Origin: Hypomesus transpacificus
Taxonomy: Eukaryota; Chordata; Actinopteri; Osmeriformes; Osmeridae
Direction: 5' to 3'
DNA: 64,000 nucleotides
Assembly: GCF_021917145.1 (NCBI RefSeq)
Contig: NW_025813700.1
Span: 62,001 to 126,000 of the forward strand
The notes below the pieces were generated by a model. It ran no database searches. It saw only the letters and a list, made by a program, of their open reading frames with translations, and had not been told where the DNA came from. Position 1 is the stretch's first letter. Each line of letters starts with the position of its first letter. Positions 51,070 through 63,717 of this stretch are shown piece after piece. The translations under genes were made by a program, and so were the position numbers.

Positions 51070-53615
51070 TTGACTCCTTGAGGTGAAGTGAGGCCCGTGG
51101 TGAACTACAGTGCTCGTGGAGCGTCTGAAAAAGAAAAGATGGTACACAGGGAATAGGTCGACTCCTCAACTAACGCACGTACACACACGCTCACACAAGG
51201 ATGTACTCACACACATACACACACACACAAATGAACATTTAATGACACACTTACACCAAAATGAGTTTGATGTTTTCTGGCCCATTGGTTAAAGCGATGA
51301 CCTGATTCTCTCTCTCTCTTTCTCACTGTCTCTCCCTCTCTCCTTTACAGCTGCACACACACACACACAGTGGGATGCAAAGCACATCTTTCCTTGTCTT
51401 TGGGGCTGATTCCGACTGGCATAGTGTCTACACTGTGTCCACAGTGATGACAGAGAGGACAGCCCACCTCAGCAGATTCAGACATGATCGCACTCGTCAC
51501 CTTCCACTGCCTCCCACCGAACGCTGTTCTCCTCCCATTCTCTGAGTGTTCTTTTAATTCTTTGCCTTCTCGAGATTCTCGAGTTTTCCATCTCACAGTC
51601 GCAAGCGCCTCTCCCCCCCCCCCCCCTCCCCCGATACATACCACGGCACACATATTTTGTGACGCAACCCATAACCAAAGTCATTCATCGAAGGAACCCA
51701 GAGTCAAGTCCCCCATCAATCTCTCATCCGTGTGTTTGTGTGTGTGCGCGTGTGAATTAATGTGTCCAACTCCCTCCTGCTATACCCTGTGATAATTTAT
51801 CATCCTTTTCACGTCAACTCAAGTTGTGGAAGCCCATGAATGTAACCCATTACTTAAAGACGTATTCATAGAACACATGAGCATGTCAAGTCGATCTATG
51901 CAGTTTAGCAGCCACATTGTATAGCCAGCCCCATGACACGACAGCCCTCCTGATAACCACTGAAGGATGCACTTCATACAACCTGACAGTCTACCAGTAT
52001 GTCACCTGCACATTGTCCCCAACAATAGCATCATCTTTCAGGTCTTACATCATCGTTATGCCAAGCCCGTTCCTGAAATACTTATACTGAAGCGGCGATA
52101 AAGATGAAGCTTTTCAGTCCGTCAGTCCTTTAAAGGTTTTATTTCTATTTATATATCTTATGTCTTTCTTACAACACCTATTTACTTGAATACGTTATGT
52201 TTTGTGGAGAATCAGTGGTCCCTTGACAGGAAAATACACAGGTGTTCATCCCGAACGAGGTAGGGCCTACCGCTAACGCTAACTCAGGCAGAGAAGCCGT
52301 TTATATCCATAAAAATCACCGAGGCCCTGTCAAAAGAGCTGAATGTTAATTATTCAAGACAAGATGGCAGCTCTACATATGGGTCAAAATAAAGGTTATA
52401 ACGGTGAGCTCAATGACACTCGAACCTAAAACGCTGGTTCAGAAGAATCAGGACAGCGCGTGGGCAAGCAGCAATTAGTCTTCGCTGTTAAAGAAGCATC
52501 ATTCAGAATGTGAGGCTAGTCTGGGTGCCTGTGGTCAGACTGAACGTAATCCCCAATTGGTTAATTATTCAACTCGGGTTAGACCTTGCTAAGCGACTGT
52601 AGATCAACTCCAGATGTCACACTCGGATCCATCTCGGCAATCGTCTCGGTTTCCTAATGAACGGAATTACCTAATTAATTGATTAGAGGTGTGAATTCAA
52701 TACGGTCATTCCGGCAGGGGGACGATATATGGATAGAGAGAGAGAGAGAGAGAGAGAATCGGAGACAGATAGATAGATGGATATAAAAAAACAGATTTAA
52801 ATCAATAGATAGTTAGTTAGCTAGATATAGAGCAGAAGGAGATACAGTCAGAGAGAGAAAGACAGAAAGAGAAAGAGAGAGCGAAAGATGTCTGCCAAGC
52901 TTGTTTCACCCCAGTTCAAGATTTGACGGCCACATTGTTCCTCACACTACAAATGTTACAGTGATTTGGAGGGCTCGTGTGTGTGGGCGTGTGTTAGTAT
53001 CTGTGTGTGACCATTTAGACTTCTTCACTTTATTGTCCAGTGAAAGCGACGGTGGATAGGTACAGAGAGCGAAGGGGAAATTGGCGGTGCTGTCCATGGT
53101 TCTGATTCCACTCAATGGAAATAAGACTCGCGTAATGTGTAGCGTAGCGTACCTTCGGACGTGTTTGCGCGTGTCTGTACACACACTAGTGTTAACAACT
53201 TTCCAGGACGAATCAGGCTTCCCAACGTCATTCCCTCACACGTCGGTTTAACCTTGGCTGCCAAAAAAACAACACACCGGTTGTTTTGGGCGCTTTAATT
53301 GAGACAGGCGTGAAGTGCGCGAGCACCACAGGTGCGGCTGGTTTAATAGGTCAATCACCGTCCTCCCGGTATTATTTGTCACAGTGTTGATGAGATTACC
53401 GCCGCAATCGAATCCCCAATACCCCCCTCGCCTCCCACCGGGTCACCAGCACTCTTTCTTTCCCGGAGTAGACGTGATCTCCCTCCAAGCGCTCGAGCGG
53501 CTCGTGATTCGGTGTGGAGGAACTTATAAGACCCTTTTACTTCTCTTTATCCCTACAGGGGCGTAGAAACAGCAGTGAGTACCATTCACTGTCTGAATGT
53601 CTCAAAGGCATTGAT
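51070..53615. other. stretch without a recognised gene
   Basis: Contains small (CA)n, (CT)n and (GA)n patches (for example 52736-52757) and otherwise unique-looking sequence. No exon recognised. Confidence 0.5.
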
Positions 53616-53620
53616 ATAGT

Positions 53621-53685
53621 TTACATTTACATTTAGTCATTTAGCAGACGCCCTTATCCAGAGCGACTTACAGTAAGTACAGGGT
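53621..53685 (-). mobile_element. SINE tail fragment
   Basis: Only the 3' tail ('TTAGCAGACGC', then 'AGAGCGACTTACAGTAAG') is present, minus orientation. It is truncated before the body and tRNA head. Confidence 0.8.
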
Positions 53686-54520
53686 ACAAGTGACTCCCTA
53701 GGTCTAGAGAAGGTGCCAGCAAAGCTCTCTGGTGTATAGTTCGGAGAAGGCCTAAATACACGACAACATACATCATATTTTGTAAATAACTTTATTTTGT
53801 TTGTATTATTCATTTCCCCAACAAAAAGGATTGCATGATTATTTTCAGTAGAGGATAGATCCCCACGTGAATGCATCCGATGGACTTCTGGGATCATAGC
53901 ACCGGCTCTATTTAAATTCACAGATACATTTAATAGGTGAACACAATCCGGTGTTCTTTTGCACCTAGAAAAACTACAAGATGTTCCATGTGCCAGGCTA
54001 TTTGTCGCGTTAAGGACCTCATGATTAAAATATGACACTGTCTGTCATGGTATCCCTTATGGGCATGGCACTCCACGCATATTACAAACTCTCTCGTGAA
54101 CAGCAAGCCTTTGAGCAAGCCTCTTTCTTACAAAACATTGAATCATGCATACAATACTTGGAAACGTGCTTTATGCCATTCTCGTCTCCAGTAATAAGGG
54201 CTTCTATATATCTACTTCTAAACGTAGTGTCGTAGACTAGGCTATTTAATATAGAATGACGATAAATCAAAGCTAAACCAATACATTTCTGGTACTGTTT
54301 CTGTTAAAACAACATAATAGGCTTCATCATATCCATGCCATTTTATCTGGAAATATTTATACAGTTTTGTGCCTATACTATAGGTGGTATTTTTTTTGTC
54401 ATCTCAGGTATTTTAACAGTCTCTCATTAGTCATTATTGCCAAAAGGCGAAGGGAGCGTTTCCAACTCAAGATCATTGTTCTTAAACTGCAGTTGTTCCT
54501 CAACATGGCTGAAGTTAACA

Positions 54521-55636
54521 CTAAACGGACACGTTGGCCAGCCGGGGATCGGAGTCCTGTTCGTACCGGTAATGATAGACCTCCATCTGGTCCCTACAAG
54601 CATCCCGGATGTTATTGAGCCACCGTTTGATACCCGCCCGGTTCAGGTACAGCACCATTAGAAATACCAGCCCAATCAGCGCTAACACTATACCGAGGAA
54701 CACGTAGGATACCGCTTCAAGGTTCTCATTTAGACAGTCAACGTCCTCGGCGCGGAGTCTCTCCAATGGCAACCCCCGCCTCGTCTCGGGTTCGAAGCAA
54801 AGAAGATGTGCCGCGTCCTGGCACTGAGAAGAATTCTTCAACCAGTAGTAGAATGCCTCCAGTCCGCAGTTGCACCTAAATGGATTCAAGGACAGATATA
54901 TACGCACCCGCGTGTACTGGTACAAACTTGAGACATTCTCTCTCCCGATGTTCTCAAACGAGTTATTGCTCAGCACTAAAGCATGGAGGTTAAACGCGGC
55001 CAAATTCGCAATAGGTATTGTCTTCAAGCGGTTCCCCGCTACCTCAAGTCTGTGAAGGCTCCGCAAACTTTCCACACCGAGTGCGTTTGAGAGCTGCGCC
55101 GCGCCTGAAGACGTCAGGGAGTTGTTTAAGTACAAGGAGCGCAGCTCTAGCAAACCGTAAAAAGCCAGATCAGACAAATACGCCAACCTGTTGTGGCTAA
55201 GATCGAGCATATGCAACCGGGAGAGCCCCAAAAAAGCGTAAGCTTCTATGGCCTGGATGCCATTGTAGGACAGCGAGAGCGTCATCAAGTTCAGCTCTGT
55301 CCCGTTTGATGAGAACGCGCTCCCCGTTAAAGTTGAGATGTTGTTCCCTCTGAAGATAAGAGTGGTTGTCCATTCAGGTATGTCCCCTGGGATCGCCGTT
55401 TCGTCTCCATCATGGCAGGTTACGGTCCCAGAGTCACTGTCACAGACGCAGGATGCTGGGCAGCTTTCATCCGATTTGACAGGCGGAAACATACACAAAC
55501 ACACAACCGTCACCAAATAAAAATGTTCCCAAACAGTAAAGACAAATCGTGAGATATTTCTACAACAAAACATCCGGACCGTTTTTCCAAAATTGTATTT
55601 TGCATGAAAAGTGCAAGTCGACATTTCGTTTCGCAT
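54521..55636 (-). CDS. tpbgl: TPBG/TPBGL-type leucine-rich-repeat membrane protein
   Basis: Single-exon frame of 371 codons. Order: hydrophobic signal segment around residues 30-52 ('LVTVVCLCMF'), an LRRNT Cys cluster ('CPASCVCDSDSGTVTC'), leucine-rich repeats ('LHMLDLSHNRLAYL', 'LRSLYLNNSL', 'LHALVLSNNSF'), an LRRCT ('NPFRCNCGLEAFYYWL' to 'AEDVDC'), one membrane helix starting 'SYVFLGIVLALIG', and a short cytoplasmic tail with 'DQMEVYHYRYEQD'. The tail is diagnostic for trophoblast glycoprotein relatives. TPBG (5T4/WAIF1) is reported to dampen Wnt/beta-catenin signalling; the role of TPBGL is less known. Length and the phrases 'LMVLYLN' and 'DQMExYHYRYEQD' favour TPBGL over TPBG. The first ATG is used here; ATGs at 55624 and 55573 are also possible and would leave a shorter leader. 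Confidence 0.85.
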   Translation of the reverse strand: MRNEMSTCTFHAKYNFGKTVRMFCCRNISRFVFTVWEHFYLVTVVCLCMFPPVKSDESCPASCVCDSDSGTVTCHDGDETAIPGDIPEWTTTLIFRGNNISTLTGSAFSSNGTELNLMTLSLSYNGIQAIEAYAFLGLSRLHMLDLSHNRLAYLSDLAFYGLLELRSLYLNNSLTSSGAAQLSNALGVESLRSLHRLEVAGNRLKTIPIANLAAFNLHALVLSNNSFENIGRENVSSLYQYTRVRIYLSLNPFRCNCGLEAFYYWLKNSSQCQDAAHLLCFEPETRRGLPLERLRAEDVDCLNENLEAVSYVFLGIVLALIGLVFLMVLYLNRAGIKRWLNNIRDACRDQMEVYHYRYEQDSDPRLANVSV

Positions 55637-55639
55637 AGA

Positions 55640-57020
55640 GGTTGGAGCTGTCAGTCGGCCAGGGTTGGAATAACCTCAAAAACACAATTTATTTCCCATA
55701 GTTCTGACGTCTGTTTGTGTCTCCCCGTTTAAAGAGGGAGTCTCGCGACCTCCTTCACATCGGAGGGGTGCAGCTGGCCAACTGTATGGACAGTAGCGGG
55801 AAAGCCTGCGGTTTGGGGCGCGCACACACCTCATTCGCTCTCTCACGAATGCGCTTTTGACGCCAGTCTAGAGGGGGGAAAGATGGAGATTCCTCTTATA
55901 GCGCGCGTGTGGTCGACGCAACTAGGACACTGACAGACAGATTGACTGACAGACAGATCCATCATTCATCGATTTCTCTTGATTGACAACCACACACTTT
56001 TTCTTTCTAGCTGCCATGCGTGCGTTTTGGCATGATTGAGAGAACCCACTTTAGTGCAAATCGAGTTTAGTAGGATACCTCACTTACAGATGACCGGAAC
56101 TGTGGCGGGCTGACAAGACACTGGACCTGGCTAATTACATTTTACTTGAGAAATTCACCCTGCCACTCGGCTGGCACAGCATCACAGCAGTTTCTCCTGC
56201 AGAAACAAACCAATGACCCTGCGTGGGGTTGCCAACAGGCAAAACATAGAATTACCTTTGTTTACATATATCAACTCGAACATATAAATCATATCTTATC
56301 ACAAAGGAACAGTGAGTAAAGCTGAATCGATCCAAGAACAGATTACTTAATTAACTAACTAGAACCCATAAGTTCTTTTATAGATATATAAAGTATGCCT
56401 GTGTGATTGCAAATATAATACTGTAAGGGACCATAAAGCCATGGCCTATATGAAATTATTGTTAGGTTCACTCGCCTGAAGATTAATTTAAATGATGATG
56501 TGTGTCATAAATTAATAGTGTTTAGAGTTCTGTGAAATTTAATTAGTAAAGCTTGGTCCAGAGTCTCTACAAGCAATGGCTAGAACAGCACATGGTTGGA
56601 TTTAGGGACTGTGGTAAAAGAACGCCATTCGTCAGACGTCAGAGCCGAAGCCACAATTTACTGCCCAGGGAAGCAGTCATTTCAATTTCCCAACATGCCT
56701 AGATTATTGTAGCGTGAATTTACAACCTCCTTTGTTTGTTGCAAATCAGCAGCTGTAATTACATTGGCCATCAGAGCCTGTTTAATGTCCCTAAACCGCT
56801 TTCGGATTTCTCATCCCACAGGGGAAGGGGAAACAAACTTTTTACTCAGCTACATTCACGCTTTGGCAGTTTACCAATGTATACAAGTGTAGCAGTTTAT
56901 TTGCACTCAAGACTGCCGTGTTGTGGAAATGTAAACATGATCTTAAATCTTAAAACTGGAATGGGATCTGAAAGAGAAAGTGAGAATTGGGTGAAATAAT
57001 TTTCTGCCATTTGCAAACTT
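55640..57020. other. 5' region of the TPBG-like gene and flank
   Basis: GC-richer sequence directly upstream of the gene (to about 55920), with no clear TATA box. Past that, no feature recognised up to the repeats. Confidence 0.4.
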
Positions 57021-57639
57021 TTCTTTTCAGGTTAAAAATCTGCCCTCCCTCCCTCCCTCCCCTCCCTCCCTTCGGTCAGTGTAAGTTGTGCCTGTCCTGG
57101 AGGACATTTCCCCAGGACAGTGACCCTCAGACCTGAGGAGGCAGAGAACTACACCTCCCAGTCTTGATCTGTATGCCAGTGTTGCTGCAGCCACGGAACA
57201 AAGCACATTCTCTATTTGTACTATGAGGGGAAAACATGATACTGTTAGTGAAAGACATCTGTTCCCCAGGGGCGCACACGTTCTGCTTTGTATGTGTGTG
57301 TGTGTTGTGTATGTGTGTGTGTGTTGTGTGTGTGTGTGTTGTGTGTGTGGTTGGGGGGGTGGGGGATTGTGTTTGTGTACGTGTATTCGTGTGCATGTGT
57401 GCGGTATTTGCTTTCGTGTAAACAGTCACCAGATTGTGGTCACAGAGATCAGTGGGAAGGGTTTGGCATATGTGTGTTTTGCCTGGGTGGTGCAGTGGGA
57501 TAATGGGCAACGAGGGGATGTCTGTAAGTGGTAGGAAGGGGGGGTTTGTGTTTACGTGTTTGCATGGGGGGGGTTGTGTTCTGCTAGAAAAACACACGGG
57601 GAGTGGAACAACAGTAACAAATTGTCTGTGCAGCGGTGG

Positions 57640-57835
57640 GGATAACACACACACACACACACACGGGCACACACACACGGGCACACACACACACACACGG
57701 GCACACACACACACGGGCACACACACACACGGGCACACACACGGGCACACACACGGGCACACACACACACGGGCACACACACACACACGGGCACACACAC
57801 ACACGGGCACACACACACATGCACACACTCAGTTG
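57640..57835. repeat. (CA)n array broken by CGGGCA units
   Basis: Alternating runs of (AC)n and 'CGGGC' at 14-18-base spacing, about eleven interruptions. Purine-pyrimidine alternation makes it a candidate for unusual DNA structure. Open frames across it are artefacts. Confidence 0.9.
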
Positions 57836-58054
57836 TGTGCTCACAGGGTATGACGGTGTCATTACTTTGGCGTTGTCCTGTTGTGATGACTGAGGGTTGT
57901 GTGTGTGTGTGCCCGTGTGTGTGTGTGTGCCCTAAGGCCGTCAAGTGTGTGGAAGCCATCCAGTGTTTCTGTTAAGAGTGGATAGGTGAAGTGTTTGCAG
58001 AAGTACTACTTCACAGCTGTGTCTGGCCTGCCAGTCTGATGTGGCAGTTGTTGG

Positions 58055-58058
<4 letters not shown>

Positions 58059-58106
<48 letters not shown>

Positions 58107-58124
58107 AGAGGGAGAAGAGAGAGG

Positions 58125-58174
<50 letters not shown>

Positions 58175-58255
58175 AGAGGGAGAAGAGAGAGGGAGAGAGA
58201 GAGAGGGAGAAGAGAGAGGGAGAGACAGAACGTCAGAGATAAGGAGAGAGAGAGA
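58059..58255. repeat. (GA)n repeat with AGAGAGGGAGA units
   Basis: About 190 bases of GA and 'GAAGAGAGAGG' variants. Confidence 0.95.
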
Positions 58256-58643
58256 GCCAGTGATCTAATACAGTGAAACTTCTATCCTGCATAACATTAT
58301 ACAGGTCAACCGATCCTCTCACTATCTATCAGTCTGGCAGTGTGTCATCTAACGTTACGGTCACACCATTACCTACCTAATCTGACACCCAGACACGTTC
58401 ACGAAACAAATAAAACGGCAGAATGTCTTTTATTCAAGCAAAAGCATTTGTTTAAAAACCAAAGGGATAAAGAAACCTCGCTGTTCTCTCTCTCATTCTC
58501 TCTACTGTGTATTTGTGTGTTTGAGTGTGTGAGTGTGTGTGTGTGTGTGTGTGCGTATACTGTGTGGGTGGATGTGTGGGTTGGCAAACAAAGAGGAGTG
58601 CCCTGCAGACTCCAGATAAGCTGACTGGACGGGGTCAGCCAGG

Positions 58644-58682
58644 ACCGTTCAGCGGGACCGTTCACCGGGACCGTTCACCGGA
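58644..58682. repeat. 14-bp tandem repeat
   Basis: About three copies of GGGACCGTTCACCG; the first copy has AGCG in place of ACCG. Confidence 0.8.
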
Positions 58683-58879
58683 GGTCCAGGTCCACAGACA
58701 AGTCAGGAGAACGTCTCAGGAGAACGTGGGGAGAACTTCCTAAAGTGACTGGACAGCTTGGATGTTGGCAGTCCTATTTTACCCTGGCTTGTGTTTTCAG
58801 ACAATTTTGTTATTCTAGAGAGAAAGAGAGCGATGTAGCTCAGACATAAATAGATAGCTGGACAGATAGATAGACCACA

Positions 58880-59074
58880 CCGGGGGTCAGATGGCTGAGC
58901 GGTTAGGGAGTCGGGCTATTAATCAGAAGGTTGTTGGTTCGATTCCCGGCCATGCAAAATGACGTTGTGTCCTTGGGCAAGGCACTTCACCCTACTTGCC
59001 TCGGGGAGAATGTCCCTGTACTTACAGTAAGTCGCTCTGGAAAAGTGCGTCTGCTAAATGACTAGATGTAAATG
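58880..59074 (+). mobile_element. tRNA-derived SINE, copy 3
   Basis: Plus orientation, full length, with box-B-like 'GGTTCGATTCC', the same body as copies 1 and 2 and the fish tail. Flanked by TAGACCA on both sides (58871-58877 and 59075-59081), a clear target-site duplication, so insertion is well supported. Confidence 0.93.
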
Positions 59075-59394
59075 TAGACCAGATCACCTCAAAGGGACTT
59101 TATGTGCAGCAGCTTGTCTCCCATGTTCAGCCAGAAGGAGAGAACCCCTCTCAAGGGACTGGCTAAGAGGCCAGTTGCACAAGGACATCTGTGTGCCTCC
59201 CTTCCTCCCCTCAGGACCCCTGCACCTGGTCCTCGGGCATCCGTCCTATCTGCCTTGCCAGAAGGCTGATGTCATGGCGGCTGCTAATCAGAGCTTGTTG
59301 CTGGGATGTTGTTATGGCGCCCCTGCGCACGGCCCTCTGCTTGACATTGAACCTTGTAATTGATTTACTCAAGGCTGCCCATCCCCATCGCCTG

Positions 59395-59612
59395 TGTGTG
59401 TGTTTACATGCCTGTGTGTGTGTGTGTATGTAAGGCTGTGTGTCTGCATGTGTCAGTGTATGCCAGTGTGTGTGTATGCCAGCGTGTGTGTATGCCAGTT
59501 TGTGTGTGTGTGTATTCCAGCATGCATGTGCGAATGCCAGCATGTGTGCATGCCTGTGTGTGTGTATGCCTGTGTGTGTGTGTGTATTCCAGAGTGTGTG
59601 TGTGTGTTCCGT
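59395..59612. repeat. (TG)n with TATGCCAG units
   Basis: TG repeats interspersed with 'TATGCCAG', 'TATTCCAG' and 'CATGCC' at roughly 14-22-base spacing. Confidence 0.85.
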
Positions 59613-59706
59613 GTGATGAGCAGCCTGTCGTCAAGTCCTTGGCACTCGCTGTGGGTCTCTCACCCGTTTTTAGTTTCGCTCTCCCCAACCTCGCCAACAC
59701 CACCAC

Positions 59707-59880
<174 letters not shown>

Positions 59881-60897
59881 CCCTCTCCTTCCATCCAGCC
59901 TTTCCTTCACCTCAACCTTTCCTTCGGTGCATGAGGGATACACAGGAGTGTGCGTCATGAAGACAGCCACACACACAGTCACACACACACACATGCATCC
60001 TAACAAATTCCAAGCTAAAGGCAGTTGCGCTTGGTGGTGTCACAATGTACTAAGCAGTGGATGTGGGCAGAAGAGAGATTCGAACGTCTAGATGACTCAT
60101 CATCGCTGGCGAGGCAGAAGCTTCCACCAGTTCGACCTCAGAGACCAGTCTGGCTTTTTAAATACTACAGCTGCAACTGACACATATAGACACAGAGAAA
60201 CAGAGCAAATGGTGAGTGCAATATTCGTTAGATTTGGAAAAGAGTCATACATTTTAAATCTTCACTGTGGATTCGTGCGTTACAGTTTTTCCATCTGGGT
60301 ATCGCTTCCATCCTCACTGGGTACCTCACCAATGAGCTTAATCTCAAGACACGCATGGCCACCTTCCGGAACAAGCGCTTAGCTACGCTAGCAAAAAAAA
60401 AACACAAAAAAAACGATGTGGGAGGCCAGTATTTCAAACGAGGGATGAGCTTACCAATTTCACTTGGTGACACTTACAGGTCATCCTCCCGTCTTGTCCT
60501 TCTGGAAGGTTCTCTATATAGGGTACCTAGTAGTCACAGATTCCTCTGACTGCAGGAGATAGCTGGGCCATGTCCTCTGGATAAAGTCGTACGTAGATGG
60601 GATTTTCTTTACCCTGGGTATCTGTTTGTCTCAAATCCTGTCGATTTTCTCTCATCTCCACAGAGACTGAATCCCATGGGAGGGATAAACCTGTCATCTA
60701 TGACAGTCACTGTGGAACTGTGTGTGTGTGTGTGAGGGAGGAATGCCAGTTCTAATCCTCAATGTCACACCTAACATGCACTTGCTGTCTCTCTGTCTCA
60801 CACACACACACAGACACACACACACACAAAGTACAGTACTGTTAGTCGTGCATCATGGGGCCAAGTCAGAGCAAAGTCAGTTTCAACTACATCTTGC

Positions 60898-60920
60898 CCC
60901 CCCCCCCCCCCCCCCCCCCC
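60898..60920. repeat. poly-C run
   Basis: More than 20 consecutive C, prone to sequencing error. Confidence 0.9.
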
Positions 60921-61448
60921 CTTCCCACCAGCACTACACTACTGTGTATGTGTGTGCGTGTCCTTCACAGAGACTAAAGAAGCTGGGGTGAAGAGTTGAA
61001 GGATGTGCGAAGCTTAGAGCAGTGGTTTTCAACCACACACACACACACACCAACGCATCCTTTTACACTTCTCCCTCTATGGCTTCCCCCCCCTACCCCC
61101 CACCTCCACACATACAGTAATTCAGTGACAGAGGTCATTTGTCTCTGACACACGCAGGTTTATATAGAGCTCTTCAGAGGGATGCGTGGGCGATCCATCT
61201 GCAGCAGCGTGGAGATCAGGGTTCATCCATCTCCACCGTGCTGGCCCACTCCTGGGAGAGAAGGCTATATCTGCCTCCTCGACTCCACCACATAGGAAAG
61301 AAACAGTTCCCCCCTCTACCTGCCTCGAAAATTGTGTGGGTACTGCAGCATGGAGTGCTTCAGCTCTGCGGCGTGGATCGGTGTTCCGGACTGTTCTGGA
61401 GGTTCCGGTCCTGACGTGTGTTCCAAAGAGGGTGTTCAAAAAAAAAGG

Positions 61449-62015
61449 TCATCCATCCATCCCTGTGTCCCATCCATCCATTCATCCGTCCATCTGTCCT
61501 CATGCTCGTCCATCCATCTGTCCATCCATCTATCCATCCATCCATTTGTCCATCCATCTATTCATCCATCCATCTGTCCATCCATCTATTCATCCATCCA
61601 TCCATCTATTCATCCATCCATATGTCCATCCATCTATTCATCCATCCATCTGTCCATCCATCTATCCATCCATCCATCCATTTGTCCATCCATCTATTCA
61701 TCCATCCATCTGTCCATCCATCTATTCATCCATCCATCCATCTATTCATCCATCCATATGTCCATCCATCTATTCATCCATCCATATGTCCATCCATCTA
61801 TTCATCCATCCATATGTCCATCCATCTATTCATCCATCCATATGTCCATCCATCTATTCATCCATCCATCTATCCATCCATCTATCCATCCATCTATTCA
61901 TCCATCCATATGTCCATCCATCTATTCATCCATCCATATGTCCATCCATCTATATGTCCATCCATCTATTCATCCATCCATATGTCCATCCATTGGTCCC
62001 TAGATCCATCCATCC
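61449..62015. repeat. (ATCC)n array with higher-order units
   Basis: About 560 bases built from 'CCATCCATCTATTCATC' and 'CCATATGTCCATCC' type blocks. Three long open frames of Ile-His-Pro-Ser repeats exist only because the tetranucleotide lacks stops. Confidence 0.95.
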
Positions 62016-62380
62016 ACACTCCCCTGCCCCACTGGCTGCCAAAGAGAGACAAAGCAAGATGTTGTAGAGGGACTCTTAAACACTACTCCACCAGCGGATG
62101 AATAAATAATGGAGGGATGGCGGCAAGGAGGAGGGGTGGAGCGCCGGGTCGAGGGGGGCGGAGGGACGGGGTGGGTTAGCGATGGCGAGGGGGGGGTAAC
62201 GGATACACCGATGGCGGTGTCAGCTGTCCCCGGTAACATGAATTAGTCATTTAAGGGTTGTAATGGAGTGAACCACGGCCAGACAGGAGCCGGCCACACC
62301 ACGCCAGACCGAGTGTCAAGGAAGGAGGCGGTCGCTCTGCTGGGAGCTACCAAGTGGAGCGACTGGGACTTGGGGTTGGG

Positions 62381-62812
62381 CTTGTCGTGACAGAACACAC
62401 ACACACACATGGAGACAATAAAGAGGATGCACACACGTTTGTTTGTGTGTGTGTTTGGCCTTGTGGTGACGGGACACACACACACACATTGACACAGTAA
62501 AGAGGATGCACACACGTTTGTTTGTGTGTGTGTTTGGCCTTGTGGTGACGGGACACACACACACACATTGACACAGTAAAGAGGATGCACACACGTTTGT
62601 TTGTGTGTGTGTTTGGCCTTGTGGTGACGGGACACACACACACACATTGACACAGTAAAGAGGATGCACACACGTTTGTTTGTGTGTGTGTTTGGCCTTG
62701 TGGTGACGGGACACACACACACACATTGACACAGTAAAGAGGATGCACACACGTTTGTTTGTGTGTGTGTTTGGCCTTGTCGTGACAGAAAACACACCCA
62801 CACAACAAAAAG
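62381..62812. repeat. 79-bp minisatellite, about 5.4 copies
   Basis: 'GAGGATGC' recurs at 62423, 62502, 62581, 62660 and 62739, exactly 79 bases apart. Inner units read 'TTGTGGTGACGGGA'. The two outer edges read 'TTGTCGTGACAGAA', so the variant is shared by both ends only. 79 is not a multiple of three, so the open frames shift phase and have no coding value. Confidence 0.95.
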
Positions 62813-62819
62813 GATCCAG

Positions 62820-63570
62820 GCACAATTTCCCTTTTATTGTTCTCAGTGTCAGAGCCTGTCTTGGTTTGGGTCCAGCTCATCACTGGGTCACCTTGAGCTC
62901 AGCCTCACTGTGTTTACTAAGTGGACCCCCACGGAATCTACGACCTTCATCGGAGGAGAATACTCCGCTTGGAATTCTTCATTCCGAGGTTTGTTCCCTG
63001 TTCTGTCTTTCTGTCCGTGTCTCGCGGCGTGATTGGATTCCCCTGGGTTTTTCAACATGAGCTCAGGTTGGATCCGGGGGTGTCGAGTATCTGTCGTCTT
63101 TGGTGACGCCGCACGTTAGCACAGGCTGTGCAAATAAAACACGATTGCGATTAAACTGCTCCATTCCCGAAGTTTTGGCTGGGCGACCTCAGTTTGCCCA
63201 AAACACCCCCCCCACACCCCCCGCTACGCCCCCCCCCCACCCCAGACAGAACACACAACCAAACCCATCCATCACGGCGACAGACAGACAGTCTCGCCAC
63301 GCCATCCTTACCGCAAAAAAACACACACGCCCCATTAAGCCAATCGTCCGAGCTCTAAGGAGAGCTTTGTCCAATCAGGGCCCCTGAGTGTATCGGGTGA
63401 CTGCGGGCTGGGGAAACGCGCGAGGCGTCGCGCGGGCACTTAGCTTGTGTTACATAAGGGTTCATATCTGATGTCCGGCTGGCCCGCGTTTGTCCCTCTG
63501 ACTGTTGCTGACTGATGGGATCTTGGAGGGCCTCACGCGGCGAGAGGCCCTGTCAGTGACACCTCGGAGA
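62820..63570. other. stretch without a gene
   Basis: Includes a C-rich patch near 63205-63245. No exon recognised. Confidence 0.5.

Positions 63571-63717
<147 letters not shown>

Noticed and set aside
57127-57959. Several long frames of Cys-Val or Thr-His repeats
   Set aside because: They arise from the (CA)n/CGGGC array on both strands and have no unique domain.
61019-61036. hAT-type end ('CAGTGGTTTTCAACC')
   Set aside because: Only one end was found. No matching inverted end or target repeat was seen nearby.
61186-62101. Three overlapping 220-290-codon Ile-His-Pro-Ser frames
   Set aside because: The (ATCC)n array lacks stops in these frames. This is repeat translation, not protein.
62243-62883. 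Three 170-186-codon minus-strand frames
   Set aside because: They come from the 79-bp minisatellite. All three frames are open and the same peptides recur in shifted phase.
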